Position numbers and translations under genes: made by a program
Part shown: positions 10,387 to 19,846 of the stretch, piece after piece
Numbering within the stretch: position 1 is the first letter of the stretch
How the letters are laid out: each line of letters begins with the position of its first letter
Source: Bacteroidaceae bacterium
GTDB lineage: Bacteria; Bacteroidota; Bacteroidia; Bacteroidales; Bacteroidaceae
DNA length: 64,000 nucleotides
Reading direction: 5' to 3'
Assembly: GCA_024682395.1 (NCBI GenBank)
Contig: JAIKZH010000055.1
Coordinates: forward strand, 1-64,000
Notes under the pieces: generated by a model
The model's database searches: none
Seen by the model: the letters and a program-made list of their open reading frames with translations, nothing else
What the model was told of the DNA's origin: nothing

Positions 10387-11904
10387 TTAAAACTGAAAAT
10401 ATATAAATGGTTGCACTTCCGATGATTTTGTCTGAATCACGATATATATCACAATCACGATGAGCAATGCTTTAACAAGCAATGGCATACGTACAACCTT
10501 GTCTTTGGTGAAATCAGACCATTTTGCTGGAATGAAATGAAGGAGAAAGCCCAACAGCATCAGACAACTCACAACTGAATATCCTGTTACCCATTGTAGA
10601 GCAATCTGTGGTTCGAAATGCTGTCCTATCTGCATTATCATTGCCAGTGCATCCTCGAAATTTCTTTGACGGAAGAAAATCCATGCCAGACATACGAAAT
10701 GGAATGTAATTATCACTCCCAGGAAACGCATGAAGCCATGAGATTCATAGTGTTTTGGACGACGAAGAATGGCATTCTTTATTTTATCGACCACGAGTGC
10801 CAAACCATGCATTCCACCCCATAAAATGAAGTTAAGACTTGCTCCATGCCATAAACCACCAAGCAACATCGTTATCAACAAGTTCAGATATTGACGGAAT
10901 TTGCCATGACGATTACCACCTAATGAGATATAGAGATAATCTCTCAACCACGAAGACAAACTGATATGCCATCTACGCCAGAACTCTTCAATAGATGCTG
11001 ATTTATATGGGGCATCGAAGTTCTTTGGGAAACGGAATCCTAACAACAGAGCAATACCAATTGCCATATCACTATATCCCGAGAAGTCGCAATATATTTG
11101 AAGAGCATATCCATAAACAGCCATCAAGTTTTCAAATCCACTATATAAAGTAGGCTGATCAAATACTCTCTCCACAAAATTCACACTTATATAATCACTG
11201 ATAACAGCTTTCTTGAATAATCCACCTACGATATAGAATATACCTGCGCCAAACATCTCTTTTGTAACCTCCAACGGCTTACGTATCTGTGGCAGGAAAT
11301 CGCGCGCGCGTACAATCGGACCGGCTACTAATTGAGGGAAGAAACTCACATAAAAAGCATAATCAAGTATGTTGTTAAGCGGTTTCAACTGTCCACGATA
11401 CACATCAATCGTATAACTCATTGACTGAAACGTAAAGAAACTGATTCCCACAGGAAGAAATATATCAAGTGCAGTGAAATGTCCACCACAGAAACTTGCA
11501 TACAGTTCTCCGAAGAAATTAGTATATTTGAAATAGCCTAAGAGTCCTAAATCAACCAAAAGACTGATTATAAGCAGAAAGCGTGCCAATGCACTATGTC
11601 TTATCTTTTGAGTTCCTTCTTCAACAATCGTGTTACGGGCATTTATCTTATTGATTGCTGCTGCTATGATGAAATCACTAAATGTTACAATTGCTAACAA
11701 ATAAAAATATTCACCGCTACTCTTATAATAGAAAAAATAAGAGAATGCTGTAACAAATAACAAGCGTAAGGTAGTTGTCTTACCTAACAGCATGTATATA
11801 AATGTAAAACCAAGAAACAGCCACAAGAAAAATCCCGAAGAGAAAATCATCGGAGATAATTCATCGTACTTTAACAAGGCCTGTATTTTTGTATAATCTA
11901 TCAT
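10387..11904 (-). CDS. MBOAT family O-acyltransferase (AlgI-like)
   Basis: 505-residue polytopic membrane protein. Recognised by LVAGPIVRARDFLP, EFWRRWHISLSSWLRDY and GGLWHGASLNFILWGGMHG; the WHG histidine near residue 352 is the conserved MBOAT active-site residue. AlgI-type proteins move acetyl groups across the membrane for O-acetylation of polysaccharides or cell-wall sugars. The gene directly upstream encodes an SGNH-hydrolase-like protein, the usual partner that places the acetyl group on the final acceptor. The target glycan cannot be told from this window, which has no polysaccharide locus. Confidence 0.92.
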   Translation of the reverse strand: MIDYTKIQALLKYDELSPMIFSSGFFLWLFLGFTFIYMLLGKTTTLRLLFVTAFSYFFYYKSSGEYFYLLAIVTFSDFIIAAAINKINARNTIVEEGTQKIRHSALARFLLIISLLVDLGLLGYFKYTNFFGELYASFCGGHFTALDIFLPVGISFFTFQSMSYTIDVYRGQLKPLNNILDYAFYVSFFPQLVAGPIVRARDFLPQIRKPLEVTKEMFGAGIFYIVGGLFKKAVISDYISVNFVERVFDQPTLYSGFENLMAVYGYALQIYCDFSGYSDMAIGIALLLGFRFPKNFDAPYKSASIEEFWRRWHISLSSWLRDYLYISLGGNRHGKFRQYLNLLITMLLGGLWHGASLNFILWGGMHGLALVVDKIKNAILRRPKHYESHGFMRFLGVIITFHFVCLAWIFFRQRNFEDALAMIMQIGQHFEPQIALQWVTGYSVVSCLMLLGFLLHFIPAKWSDFTKDKVVRMPLLVKALLIVIVIYIVIQTKSSEVQPFIYFQF

Positions 11905-12000
11905 AAATATATGAAATGGCAGACATTCTTACACTATTCTACGATGTGTATAGTCTGAATTCTAATCATAGTTTACCGCTGACGCATCACATAGACGTCT

Positions 12001-13410
12001 TTATCGGCATTTTAAACGACGTTGATAATTCATTTTTCCATTCTGGAGTGCATCAAACAGCAGTTTGCCAAGAACTGCCCCTCCTTTGAAGTTTATATGT
12101 GTGTAATCAAGATTGGCTAACCCTTCACGTTGCATTTTTGCTGTACTTCCTGAACCACCCATCGCTTGTTGCAGGTTCCAAAAAGCCACATGCTCCTCTT
12201 GCGCCATCTGTCGTTGTGCAGCAACCAATTCTGTAACACCTTTCATTGTCTCAAACTGACCATTAGCACCTCGTCTGTCCCTGTTACTTACACTGACAAT
12301 GAGGATACTTGTTTTAGGATATGCCTTACGGAAATTATGAATTCCTTTTTTAAACTTATCGCAATATGCATAATAGCCTTGTCGAGTTGGAGTTGACATA
12401 TTCAAGCCATAATGCATTATTATAAGATCATAATGACGTAGTTTTGCAAAATCTGTTAAGGTCTCAACTGGGATAGTTGACAAATGCCAACCGACACTAC
12501 CACGCATAGAGAAATTATCTACTACAACACCTTTTGTGCCTTCCAAAGCCAAGCCATAGAAGCGACCGCCTCCACTTACATCTGCGGTAAAACTACCGAT
12601 TTTGCCTTTATAGACTTCTGATTTCAGACCTAAACTGACACTCTGAACTGAATCCAACAATGAATCAGGTTTACTACAGCTGTGTGATGCCACACATTTC
12701 GCTTCCTTACCATTAATTGATGCCACTATATTTGTGGTTGCTTCAGGGGTATAGAACAAAGTTACCTGATTTACACTATCAAGATGTTCTGGGAATACTC
12801 GTTGCTGCCCACGCACATTTATACGTGCACCTGAATTTGGAATATAATAGCGTGAATTGATTCCTTGTAATGCTGAATTAAAGCCTTTTCCTCGATCTAT
12901 CACACTATAATCTTGCCAGCCACTACTATTTTCAATAACTGTGGTACGGAATCCCGCAACTTGTGAATGAATGTCGATGAAACCGACACCACAACCACCA
13001 TATTGTGTCTGCAAATAATCGCGCAAATTGGCTGTAAAGATATCACCTTCGATGAATGAGTCGCCAAAATAAGCAATACGAACAACTCGTTTCTTTGAGT
13101 TGCTGAGAGCCTCATAGAAAGAATCCATCTCACGATCAATCATCAACGAATCACGGAAATCCTCTATAGGAATCATCCCTTCTGGCACAGAATCGGTTTT
13201 GGCAACTACCTTTAGGCGTTCCAATCTTATAGAATCCTCATATTGTTGTGCTTCTTCCGCTTCTTTTTGTTCTGTGTCAGAGTTTAATCTCACATCCGAC
13301 AATATATCAACCTTACGGAGTTGTACCCCGAAAATAGTCAATGAAGGCAAGTAATACATTGCCCCAAGAACCACCACAACAATCAATGTGAGTATAAATG
13401 TACGTTTCAC
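12001..13410 (-). CDS. SGNH/GDSL hydrolase-like protein, partner of MBOAT
   Basis: 469 residues with one N-terminal membrane anchor (about 5-22) and a periplasmic domain. The nucleophile block YFGDSFIEGD and a C-terminal YTHINFKGG block (the Asp/His region) place it among SGNH enzymes, here probably an O-acetyltransferase rather than an esterase. The start is a GTG at 13408-13410; no nearby ATG gives the membrane anchor. It sits between a small secreted protein (34-base gap) and the MBOAT gene (96-base gap), forming a PatA/PatB- or AlgI/AlgJ-like pair. Confidence 0.85.
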   Translation of the reverse strand: MKRTFILTLIVVVVLGAMYYLPSLTIFGVQLRKVDILSDVRLNSDTEQKEAEEAQQYEDSIRLERLKVVAKTDSVPEGMIPIEDFRDSLMIDREMDSFYEALSNSKKRVVRIAYFGDSFIEGDIFTANLRDYLQTQYGGCGVGFIDIHSQVAGFRTTVIENSSGWQDYSVIDRGKGFNSALQGINSRYYIPNSGARINVRGQQRVFPEHLDSVNQVTLFYTPEATTNIVASINGKEAKCVASHSCSKPDSLLDSVQSVSLGLKSEVYKGKIGSFTADVSGGGRFYGLALEGTKGVVVDNFSMRGSVGWHLSTIPVETLTDFAKLRHYDLIIMHYGLNMSTPTRQGYYAYCDKFKKGIHNFRKAYPKTSILIVSVSNRDRRGANGQFETMKGVTELVAAQRQMAQEEHVAFWNLQQAMGGSGSTAKMQREGLANLDYTHINFKGGAVLGKLLFDALQNGKMNYQRRLKCR

Positions 13411-13444
13411 TTAATTATTCTCTTTTATTGCTTTCAAAAAAAGG

Positions 13445-13957
13445 TTATTCGTCAACCACTGGAAAATGTAGGCTGGAAAGAACCTTTTTCACATATGGTC
13501 CACACATCGGTTTCATTTCTCGAAGATACTTAACTGTAACTTCTGCGTAATAATCATCTATCCATATCACACGACGATAAAAATGATAACCGCTTTCAAT
13601 TCCTGAGATATCAAATCCATCCTTACGAAGTTTTGAACTTTTTAATTCCACCCCGCTACTAACATATCGATTTATTGCCTCTTTATATGAATCTGATAAT
13701 GATTTGGAAAAAATATTCATATCGTTGAACCCTCCAAACACAATTATGCAGGCCTTTTCTGCGTTAGCTCCTTTCATCTTAATTGTCACACCGTCTTTCG
13801 CCATCGGTTCTTCACCTACAATCATGAAATCGGGATAACTTACAACATAACCATAACGGTCATTAAAATAAGTTTTCATCGACTGAGCATTTATTTTCCC
13901 AACGAAAATAAACGCAGTGACAATTACTATTGTAAAAAACTGTCTTAGGAAATTCAT
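13445..13957 (-). CDS. Small secreted protein of unknown function
   Basis: 170 residues with a signal peptide ending near KINAQ (about residue 25). The rest is a compact domain rich in beta-strand patterns (YFNDRYGYVVSYPDF, YYAEVTVKYLREM) that resembles small periplasmic proteins with a PsbP-like look, but I cannot name the family. First gene of the SGNH-MBOAT-recN run, with a good promoter box just upstream, so it may help the O-acylation system. Confidence 0.7.
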   Translation of the reverse strand: MNFLRQFFTIVIVTAFIFVGKINAQSMKTYFNDRYGYVVSYPDFMIVGEEPMAKDGVTIKMKGANAEKACIIVFGGFNDMNIFSKSLSDSYKEAINRYVSSGVELKSSKLRKDGFDISGIESGYHFYRRVIWIDDYYAEVTVKYLREMKPMCGPYVKKVLSSLHFPVVDE

Positions 13958-13985
13958 CGATAATTTATATTGTGCATATTTGTTG

Positions 13986-13993
13986 CAAAGTTA
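13986..13993 (-). promoter_or_regulatory. Promoter -7 box (TAACTTTG)
   Basis: Match to the Bacteroidetes TAnnTTTG element on the minus strand, 29 bases before the ATG of the small secreted protein at 13957. No clear -33 TTTG at the right spacing. Confidence 0.5.
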
Positions 13994-14187
13994 CGAAATA
14001 TTTAGCATTTTACAATATACAATAATCAAATTATTAGATTTTACATAAAAACTGAAGTTTTTATAAACTAAATCATCTTATATCACCGAGAATTGGCTAT
14101 GGATTAATCAGTGAATGCGGACAGATAAATGCTATTACAAAAAAATCACATAACTGACAAACAACACACATGGATATCTAAATAGAA

Positions 14188-14218
14188 AGTTCTCGCACCA
14201 ATAAGATACGAGAACTTC
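14188..14218 (-). terminator. Hairpin terminator in the 13958-14262 gap
   Basis: Perfect 9-bp inverted repeat (14188-14196 with 14210-14218) followed on the minus strand by TTCTATTTAG. It fits the end of the 15276-15701/14263-15258 transcript. The rest of this roughly 300-base gap is AT-rich and contains only the promoter box at 13986. Confidence 0.55.
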
Positions 14219-14262
14219 TATCGTTTATGATTTTTGTTTACTTAATCAAGATAAAATTGTTT

Positions 14263-15258
14263 TTAACTATATAAATCCACAATCTCATAGATTTCTTTCT
14301 TGCCCGATTTTCCTCCAAAATCGTATCCCTTTAATGGAGTTATCTCATACAGGTTCTTTCCTTTATCGGCTTTAGTTGCCATTTTGAAAGAGCCTTTTAT
14401 GTTTACACGACTTTCATCCACTGTGTAAGGTTCATCACCAAGAACATCCTTCAAATCAAAGTGATAGCCATATTCAGCCTCGTCGTTAAGACCATCAAAT
14501 TCTGAGCACCAGAACTTACCTTTGTATCTATATTCCAGAATCTCGCCGGCTATTCCAACCTCATATGTTATCTTCCAATCAGATGTAAAAGTAAAAAGTT
14601 TACTATATGGTTTGTCGTCCTCCTCGTATTCTTTCATTATCATCTTCGGACCATAATAAAGAGAAATCTCCTCTCTTTCTCCTTTACCATTGACTGCAAC
14701 AATGCCTTGATGATCCATGAAATTATCGTCTAAGTCATCAAAATCACTTTCTTTCAACACATCAAAGCCTTTAATATCACTAAAACCATGTAATGCGCCT
14801 GAAGTTTCAAAATCTCCATTTTCTACCGCCAAAAATATATCCAGAATCTCTACAGTTCCGTCGTCCATCAACATACAAAGTACTGGATGATAATCCTGAC
14901 CGATATCTTTTATGAAAACACTTATAACTGTATCGCCCTTGGTCTCAACCATAAGTGGTTCTGTTCCTACATGCCACTGATCCTCGTCGATTCCTAAGAA
15001 ACGTATTGCCTCAGGGATATTGAATGACAATTCCGCTTTTCCCTCTTTTATCGTTGCTCTGTATGACCACGAATCACCATCCATACATCCATATTCACAT
15101 TCGGTCTGTAAATCAAACTTTACTGCAGGCAACGTATCTTTTACTGAGACCTCAGTGGAATCGCAATCGCCTGTGTTTCCATTGTTCTGTCCTGTACATG
15201 CACAGCATAACACACTGGTCATCAAGACGAATATCTGAATCTGTTTAGAAAACCTCAT
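14263..15258 (-). CDS. Lipoprotein of unknown function
   Basis: 331 residues. The N-terminus is a lipoprotein signal with lipobox VLCCAC (Cys about residue 21), so the protein should be anchored in a membrane facing the periplasm or the outside. The mature part is acidic, with many Asp and Glu, and looks beta-rich, but I recognise no family. It starts 17 bases after the stop of the 17-residue-repeat protein and is probably co-transcribed with it. Confidence 0.7.
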   Translation of the reverse strand: MRFSKQIQIFVLMTSVLCCACTGQNNGNTGDCDSTEVSVKDTLPAVKFDLQTECEYGCMDGDSWSYRATIKEGKAELSFNIPEAIRFLGIDEDQWHVGTEPLMVETKGDTVISVFIKDIGQDYHPVLCMLMDDGTVEILDIFLAVENGDFETSGALHGFSDIKGFDVLKESDFDDLDDNFMDHQGIVAVNGKGEREEISLYYGPKMIMKEYEEDDKPYSKLFTFTSDWKITYEVGIAGEILEYRYKGKFWCSEFDGLNDEAEYGYHFDLKDVLGDEPYTVDESRVNIKGSFKMATKADKGKNLYEITPLKGYDFGGKSGKKEIYEIVDLYS

Positions 15259-15275
15259 AATAATCCTTTTTTATA

Positions 15276-15701
15276 TTAACGTTTGAAGAAATCAAAGAAG
15301 AAAAACAAAGCCGCATAACGTTGATCTACGCCTTTTGCCGAACCTATACATGAATTATTTCCGTTACGTACGGTTCCATCTGAATAAACCCTACCAATCA
15401 TTGAGTTTGAGCCGTTACGCACGGTGCCGTCACGTTCCACCTTTCCTATTGCAGAGTTGGAACTATTACGTACAGTTCCGTCGCTGTCGAGTTTTCCCAC
15501 ATATGAGTTAGAAGAGTTTCTTATTGTTCCATCTCGCTCAATCTTTCCAATTGTAGAATTTGAACTATTGCGCACTGTGCCATCACTTTCAATCCTACCG
15601 ATATACGAATTTGACTGATTGCGCAAATCCTGTGCGTTAACAACATCTGCCGACAACAGTATCACACCAAGAATCAATAGAAAGTATTTTATTCGTTTCA
15701 T
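15276..15701 (-). CDS. Secreted protein with 17-residue tandem repeats
   Basis: 141 residues. A signal peptide ends near VVNAQ (about 24), then about five and a half copies of a 17-residue unit, VRNSSNSxIGKxERDGT-like, fill residues 26-119; a short tail ends in FFFFDFFKR. Each unit has an Asn/Ser turn, an IG pair and a DGT turn, which suggests a repetitive beta-hairpin or beta-helix fold. The role is unknown; it may be a small surface or periplasmic structural protein. It is followed closely by a lipoprotein gene. Confidence 0.75.
   Translation of the reverse strand: MKRIKYFLLILGVILLSADVVNAQDLRNQSNSYIGRIESDGTVRNSSNSTIGKIERDGTIRNSSNSYVGKLDSDGTVRNSSNSAIGKVERDGTVRNGSNSMIGRVYSDGTVRNGNNSCIGSAKGVDQRYAALFFFFDFFKR
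15342..15626 (-). repeat. 51-bp coding tandem repeat
   Basis: DNA counterpart of the 17-residue repeats: about 5.5 units of 51 bp with substitutions that mostly keep the N-S-S-N-S, I-G and D-G-T positions. Such arrays can gain or lose units by recombination. Confidence 0.8.
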
Positions 15702-15817
15702 ATATCAATGATTTTAGGTTTATATTGTTTATATAAGATAATTTTACATGTTTATAGTTTAAATCACAACCAATAATTGCAGTCAACACGTAAGAACATT
15801 TACGATAAAACAAAAAC

Positions 15818-15854
15818 GCCTTAACACTGAGTAAATCTACAGCAGCGTTAAGGC
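15818..15854 (-). terminator. Strong terminator after TMEM43-like gene
   Basis: Stem 15818-15829 with 15843-15854 (12 positions, one mismatch), followed on the minus strand by GTTTTTGTTTTATC. A textbook intrinsic terminator 23 bases past the stop at 15877. Confidence 0.85.
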
Positions 15855-15876
15855 ATTTCTTTATTTAATATTTAAA

Positions 15877-17244
15877 TTATGCTTCTGCTGCTTCTTTCTT
15901 TACACTTTTCTTCTTACCGTATTTTACAGCGAGGAACACAATTCCACCAATCACTAACAATATGCAAATTGCAAGAAGTGGACGGTAGAACAACCATGCA
16001 ATAGCAATGATTATAAGAGACCATACCAAACCAAATATAAATGCTATCACGTTGGCACCGAAATTAAGTATACTTGAGATGAAAGGAATAATCTTAGCCA
16101 AAGTAACGAATATGTTAAGTACTCCCTTTATACCAATAATCACAAGAACTATACCTACAAGACGTAAAATCCATGTCATCATTGTGTTATCATCCTTAGC
16201 ACCCTGAATCATTTCTGCGCCAGACTTCACACCCATATCAAGACGTGAGAATTTCTCTCCATTACCAGCAACATATGGAGTATAAGTATTGTTCTCAATC
16301 TGAGCAATCAATGAGATGTCATTCTGTGCAGGCACAACGTTGTACTTAATCATAACATCTCCGACTTCAGGATTGTTTGGATTCTCACCAAGATAAATTG
16401 TGTTTCCACTTATATGGATATAATCATACTCTGTTTTCTCCCATTCTGTAGGCACATCGATTGAATCGTTCTTAGCTTCCACACTATCAGCCACTTCCTG
16501 TACTTCAGGCTTAGAAACCACATTTGAAGCAACTTGATTTGATTTGCTTATCACCTGACGTCCATTATCTACGTAAGCCTTACGTACAAGTTCGTCATAT
16601 TTTCCTTGAATCTCATCAGAAAGAGTAACATCAAAGGCTTCAGAACCACTAATTGACGAAATCAAGAAATCAGGTAATTTATATGCGCCGAATGTTACGT
16701 CTTTTGCAACAATTGATGTACTCTCTAAATTGCCACATACAGTGAAGTTATAGATTTTAGTACCCATATTGCGACTTTCTTCGCTCACTGCACTCTGATT
16801 AAAGTCGTTGGAATTAACCGGATTGCGTGTCCATTCACGAGAATAAGTATATGTAACAACTGTTTCTTGGCCACCACCAAATTTATCTTTTGTTTCTTCC
16901 TTCTTGTTTTCTATCCATTGATAATAATTTACATCACGAATAAGTTTTGTAGCATTTGTCTTTATTTCAAAACTACCGTCATAAAGTTGATCGTGAGCAA
17001 TAGCGGTACCAGTTGAATGCACGAGTTTTCCATTAAAAGAATTGTCAATCTTGGATATATCATTCATATCCACCAAATTCTTCTCTGCATCCTTAATCGC
17101 ATCTGCTGTTCTTACCGCACGTCCTTCATTCCACCAAAGCAAGATTGTACCACCAATAAATAATAAAATTCCCACAAGAATTCCACCAAACGAATTCTTC
17201 ACACGAGAGCCATAACTTGTTGTTTTTGTTTCTGTGTATGCCAT
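15877..17244 (-). CDS. TMEM43-family membrane protein
   Basis: 455 residues. One membrane segment near the N-terminus (about 20-40) is followed directly by the family signature WWNEGRAV. A large non-membrane domain of about 300 residues comes next, then three to four hydrophobic segments (about 345-440) and a basic tail (GKKKSVKKEA). This is the layout of bacterial relatives of TMEM43 (DUF1625). The function in bacteria is not established; a role in membrane organisation is a guess from the animal protein. It is a single gene with its own promoter box and terminator. Confidence 0.85.
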   Translation of the reverse strand: MAYTETKTTSYGSRVKNSFGGILVGILLFIGGTILLWWNEGRAVRTADAIKDAEKNLVDMNDISKIDNSFNGKLVHSTGTAIAHDQLYDGSFEIKTNATKLIRDVNYYQWIENKKEETKDKFGGGQETVVTYTYSREWTRNPVNSNDFNQSAVSEESRNMGTKIYNFTVCGNLESTSIVAKDVTFGAYKLPDFLISSISGSEAFDVTLSDEIQGKYDELVRKAYVDNGRQVISKSNQVASNVVSKPEVQEVADSVEAKNDSIDVPTEWEKTEYDYIHISGNTIYLGENPNNPEVGDVMIKYNVVPAQNDISLIAQIENNTYTPYVAGNGEKFSRLDMGVKSGAEMIQGAKDDNTMMTWILRLVGIVLVIIGIKGVLNIFVTLAKIIPFISSILNFGANVIAFIFGLVWSLIIIAIAWLFYRPLLAICILLVIGGIVFLAVKYGKKKSVKKEAAEA

Positions 17245-17309
17245 AGCTTAAATTGTTGAAATTTAATAAATAATAAGTATTATTGTAAAAAATATTTAAA
17301 TATTAGCGA

Positions 17310-17317
17310 CAAAGATA
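17310..17317 (-). promoter_or_regulatory. Promoter -7 box (TATCTTTG)
   Basis: Minus-strand TAnnTTTG match 66 bases upstream of the TMEM43-like ATG, in an otherwise featureless AT-rich gap between 17245 and 17375. Confidence 0.55.
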
Positions 17318-17375
17318 AATATTATTATTCAATCTACCAATTATTAAGCAATTATTAATAAAAATGACAACATAA

Positions 17376-17408
17376 AAGGTTGGATTCCCAAACTTAGCCT
17401 CCAACCTT
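17376..17408 (-). terminator. Repeated-type terminator, copy 1
   Basis: Perfect 9-bp stem (17376-17384 with 17400-17408) followed on the minus strand by a T-rich run. A near copy, including the adjoining TTATCGTTTACTC segment, lies at 20077-20108. It ends the leftmost propeller operon. Confidence 0.75.
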
Positions 17409-17434
17409 ATCGTTTACTCAACTTGTGATTTCAT

Positions 17435-17578
17435 CTACGAATCCAACAAGTCATCAAGTCTTTTATATTTCAAAATCTGTTCTGTCTCAATATTATTACG
17501 TAAAAAATACATATATCCGTCTTTTGAAATGCCAAAACTGGTTATAGTAAATGGTATACCCCAATTAGAGATACGATT
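17435..17578 (-). pseudogene. 3' coding remnant in frame after the propeller stop
   Basis: Reading on past the TAA at 17579-17581 in the same frame gives 47 further sense codons and then TAG at 17435-17437. The peptide (starting NRISNWGIPFTIT, with GYMYFLRNN and ending KYKRLDDLLDS) looks like the last blade of a propeller protein. Either the 17579-18715 gene has lost its C-terminus to a nonsense change, or this is what remains of a second propeller gene. It has no start codon or upstream signal of its own. Confidence 0.6.
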
Positions 17579-18715
17579 TTAGTTATAAATCTCAAATGTA
17601 TATATATAGTATTTATCATTGCTATTAGGTTTTATGTTTACTCCATAAAATTTATTATTATCTCCACTAAAAAATTGAATTATCCCTTGAATTCTTTCCT
17701 CTGCAACCAAGTCATATGTTTTTCTATCATAAAACTGAAGTGATGTATAAGATTGGGCATCATCCATAATCTTATGAAAGCACGAACGCATGATATACTT
17801 ATTGGTACATACTAGAGAAGAATTCAGGCTAACTCGCTTTATATCATCACTCATATATTCGTTATCAGCCTGATAAGAATAACTTCTATCCGCGTTTTGA
17901 AATTCATAGCCAAAAGTATATAAAACTGATTTCATGTCATTGCCATATACATATATTAATGAATCTACAGTATGACACACCATATATTCATCTCCACATG
18001 GAACAGATCGGAAGTTCTCAAAATTAGGGGCCATATTATCTAAGTAATAATGAGGATAACTACCAAATAACTCCACAAATTTATTTCCGTCCAAGCTATA
18101 TCTGCCCCATATACGACCTTCTTTGTAACGGTTTTCATCTACACGAGAGAGATGCCTATCAACAATTGATAATGGTAAAATTACTTCATGATTGTCATTG
18201 ATATATGCATCCATTCCACAATCTGTCATACTCATTACTACATATACGCTGGGAGAGGAGAAGTCATCCTTTTGAATCTCATCCTTCGCAAAATCAATTC
18301 TTCCCCTGTATTCAATCGTATCACTCTCTGTATTATATATATACATAAACAAAGAAGCATCTATAATACAAATACGTTTTTCGTCATTAGCAAAAGGATA
18401 AGCATACATAAAACTTGGAATTTCCGTCTTGGCGTGACCTTTCGTTAGCATGCTGCCAATCAAATAACCACTATTCTTATCGAATTTGAAGATTCTACAA
18501 TAATATTTATCAGCAAAACCTATATAATCTTTTGTAGCAAAGAAATTTCCATCCCAACTAATACTGTCGGCGGATATTAAAACCGAATCTAATTTATGAT
18601 GATAAGAAGTAAATTGCTTTACTCCCTTATGTATAAACGATTGTCTATTTTGACAAGATATTACAAACTGAGAGATTACTATAACAAAAACGATAAACCT
18701 TGAAATCTTATTCAT
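17579..18715 (-). CDS. 6-bladed beta-propeller lipoprotein (TolB-like)
   Basis: 378 residues with a lipoprotein signal, VISCQN (Cys about 21), then repeated beta-rich segments with KFDKNSGYLIG, FVELFGSYPHYY and YDRKTYDLVAEE patterns typical of Bacteroidetes TolB-like propellers. The ending YIYTFEIYN resembles the natural end of such proteins, yet 47 in-frame codons continue past the TAA, so it may be slightly truncated. Second gene of the leftmost array operon, 94 bases after the other propeller gene. Likely periplasmic or surface-exposed; ligand unknown. Confidence 0.78.
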   Translation of the reverse strand: MNKISRFIVFVIVISQFVISCQNRQSFIHKGVKQFTSYHHKLDSVLISADSISWDGNFFATKDYIGFADKYYCRIFKFDKNSGYLIGSMLTKGHAKTEIPSFMYAYPFANDEKRICIIDASLFMYIYNTESDTIEYRGRIDFAKDEIQKDDFSSPSVYVVMSMTDCGMDAYINDNHEVILPLSIVDRHLSRVDENRYKEGRIWGRYSLDGNKFVELFGSYPHYYLDNMAPNFENFRSVPCGDEYMVCHTVDSLIYVYGNDMKSVLYTFGYEFQNADRSYSYQADNEYMSDDIKRVSLNSSLVCTNKYIMRSCFHKIMDDAQSYTSLQFYDRKTYDLVAEERIQGIIQFFSGDNNKFYGVNIKPNSNDKYYIYTFEIYN

Positions 18716-18809
18716 AAAACACTACAATTAATATTTACTGATAACCTATCATATTCACAACTTAAACATAAAACGCCCCATGAGCCGTATCATCTTTTTC
18801 ATCCTTAGC

Positions 18810-19826
18810 TTATTTTAAATGATATTTCAATAATACTATATCATAATCACCTGCAGGCTCATTGCCAAGCATTTTATCACTAATAGCGTATAGATTATTT
18901 TTATGTAAGGCAACAGGAATAAACGGGAACAAGTTTGGAGTTTTCACTGTTCCACAATATGATTTTCCTGCAAGTCTGTCATATACATTGATCAACGTAT
19001 AATCATTATTTATATATGGAGTAAATACATACTTTTGAGCGACGAAGGATTGTCCTTTTGAATATATACCAACTGCTACTTTTTTCTCCGAACTCAATTT
19101 GTAGTCCTTATCGGATTCAACTTCGAAATCTAATCCATACAGAGCCGTCATCTGATTATTTTTCCATTCGTATATTGTATCCGAAATGGTTTCTAAAGCA
19201 TAGACCCGACCTTCGCCATCATCACTAAATATACATGTACTTTCAATGTGATCCAGTTCCATTTTAGGTTTCACATACGTGTTTATCAGCGTTCCCTCCA
19301 AATCAACATGTAATACAGACTTTAAGTCATTATACCCGCCGGCATTCCACAAAAGAAATCCATCTGGCACTTTTATAAAATCAAACGTATGAATCGGAAT
19401 TGTTATTTGTCCCTGATAGTTCAATGAATAATCATATTTCAATATCAACGAGGCCGCCATATCAAGAACATACAAGTATTCACCATCTATAGAAACAGAC
19501 ATTGGTTCAATATATTCGCCGGCACCATGCCCAACACGTTGTATCTGTTTAATTAAATGACCATCCTTCGTATTATACACAAAAAGCGATTTCATGTCAT
19601 CTAATATAAATATTAATGAATCATTTACACATGCTTTTCTTATCCTCGACAAAGGGATTTCTCCTTTTTCCAAGACCACAGAATCAACAGACTGGGTAAA
19701 TACTGTATAATCAATTCCACTGTTACTATCTATTGATGGGTCTATTGGAATATTTGTCATGGTATCATGCTTCACATCACATGCTGTTAGCAATATCAGC
19801 ATTATTAATAATAACTTCTCTTTCAT
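18810..19826 (-). CDS. 6-bladed beta-propeller lipoprotein
   Basis: 338 residues. Lipobox LLTACD (Cys about 16), then a propeller with blade-type segments such as SLFVYNTKDGHLIKQI, GHGAGEYIEPMSVSID and YLYVLDMAASLILKY. The phrase GxGxGEY-P next to an EYLYVLD strand is a hallmark of this Bacteroidetes family. First gene behind leader copy A; unlike the other two operons there is no NVEALA peptide between leader and propeller. Function unknown. Confidence 0.82.
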   Translation of the reverse strand: MKEKLLLIMLILLTACDVKHDTMTNIPIDPSIDSNSGIDYTVFTQSVDSVVLEKGEIPLSRIRKACVNDSLIFILDDMKSLFVYNTKDGHLIKQIQRVGHGAGEYIEPMSVSIDGEYLYVLDMAASLILKYDYSLNYQGQITIPIHTFDFIKVPDGFLLWNAGGYNDLKSVLHVDLEGTLINTYVKPKMELDHIESTCIFSDDGEGRVYALETISDTIYEWKNNQMTALYGLDFEVESDKDYKLSSEKKVAVGIYSKGQSFVAQKYVFTPYINNDYTLINVYDRLAGKSYCGTVKTPNLFPFIPVALHKNNLYAISDKMLGNEPAGDYDIVLLKYHLK

Positions 19827-19846
19827 ATATATTTTTTTAAGTAAGT

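Noticed and set aside
15342-15626. CRISPR-like regular repeat
   Set aside because: The units are contiguous without spacers, keep a reading frame and encode conserved residues; it is a coding tandem repeat.
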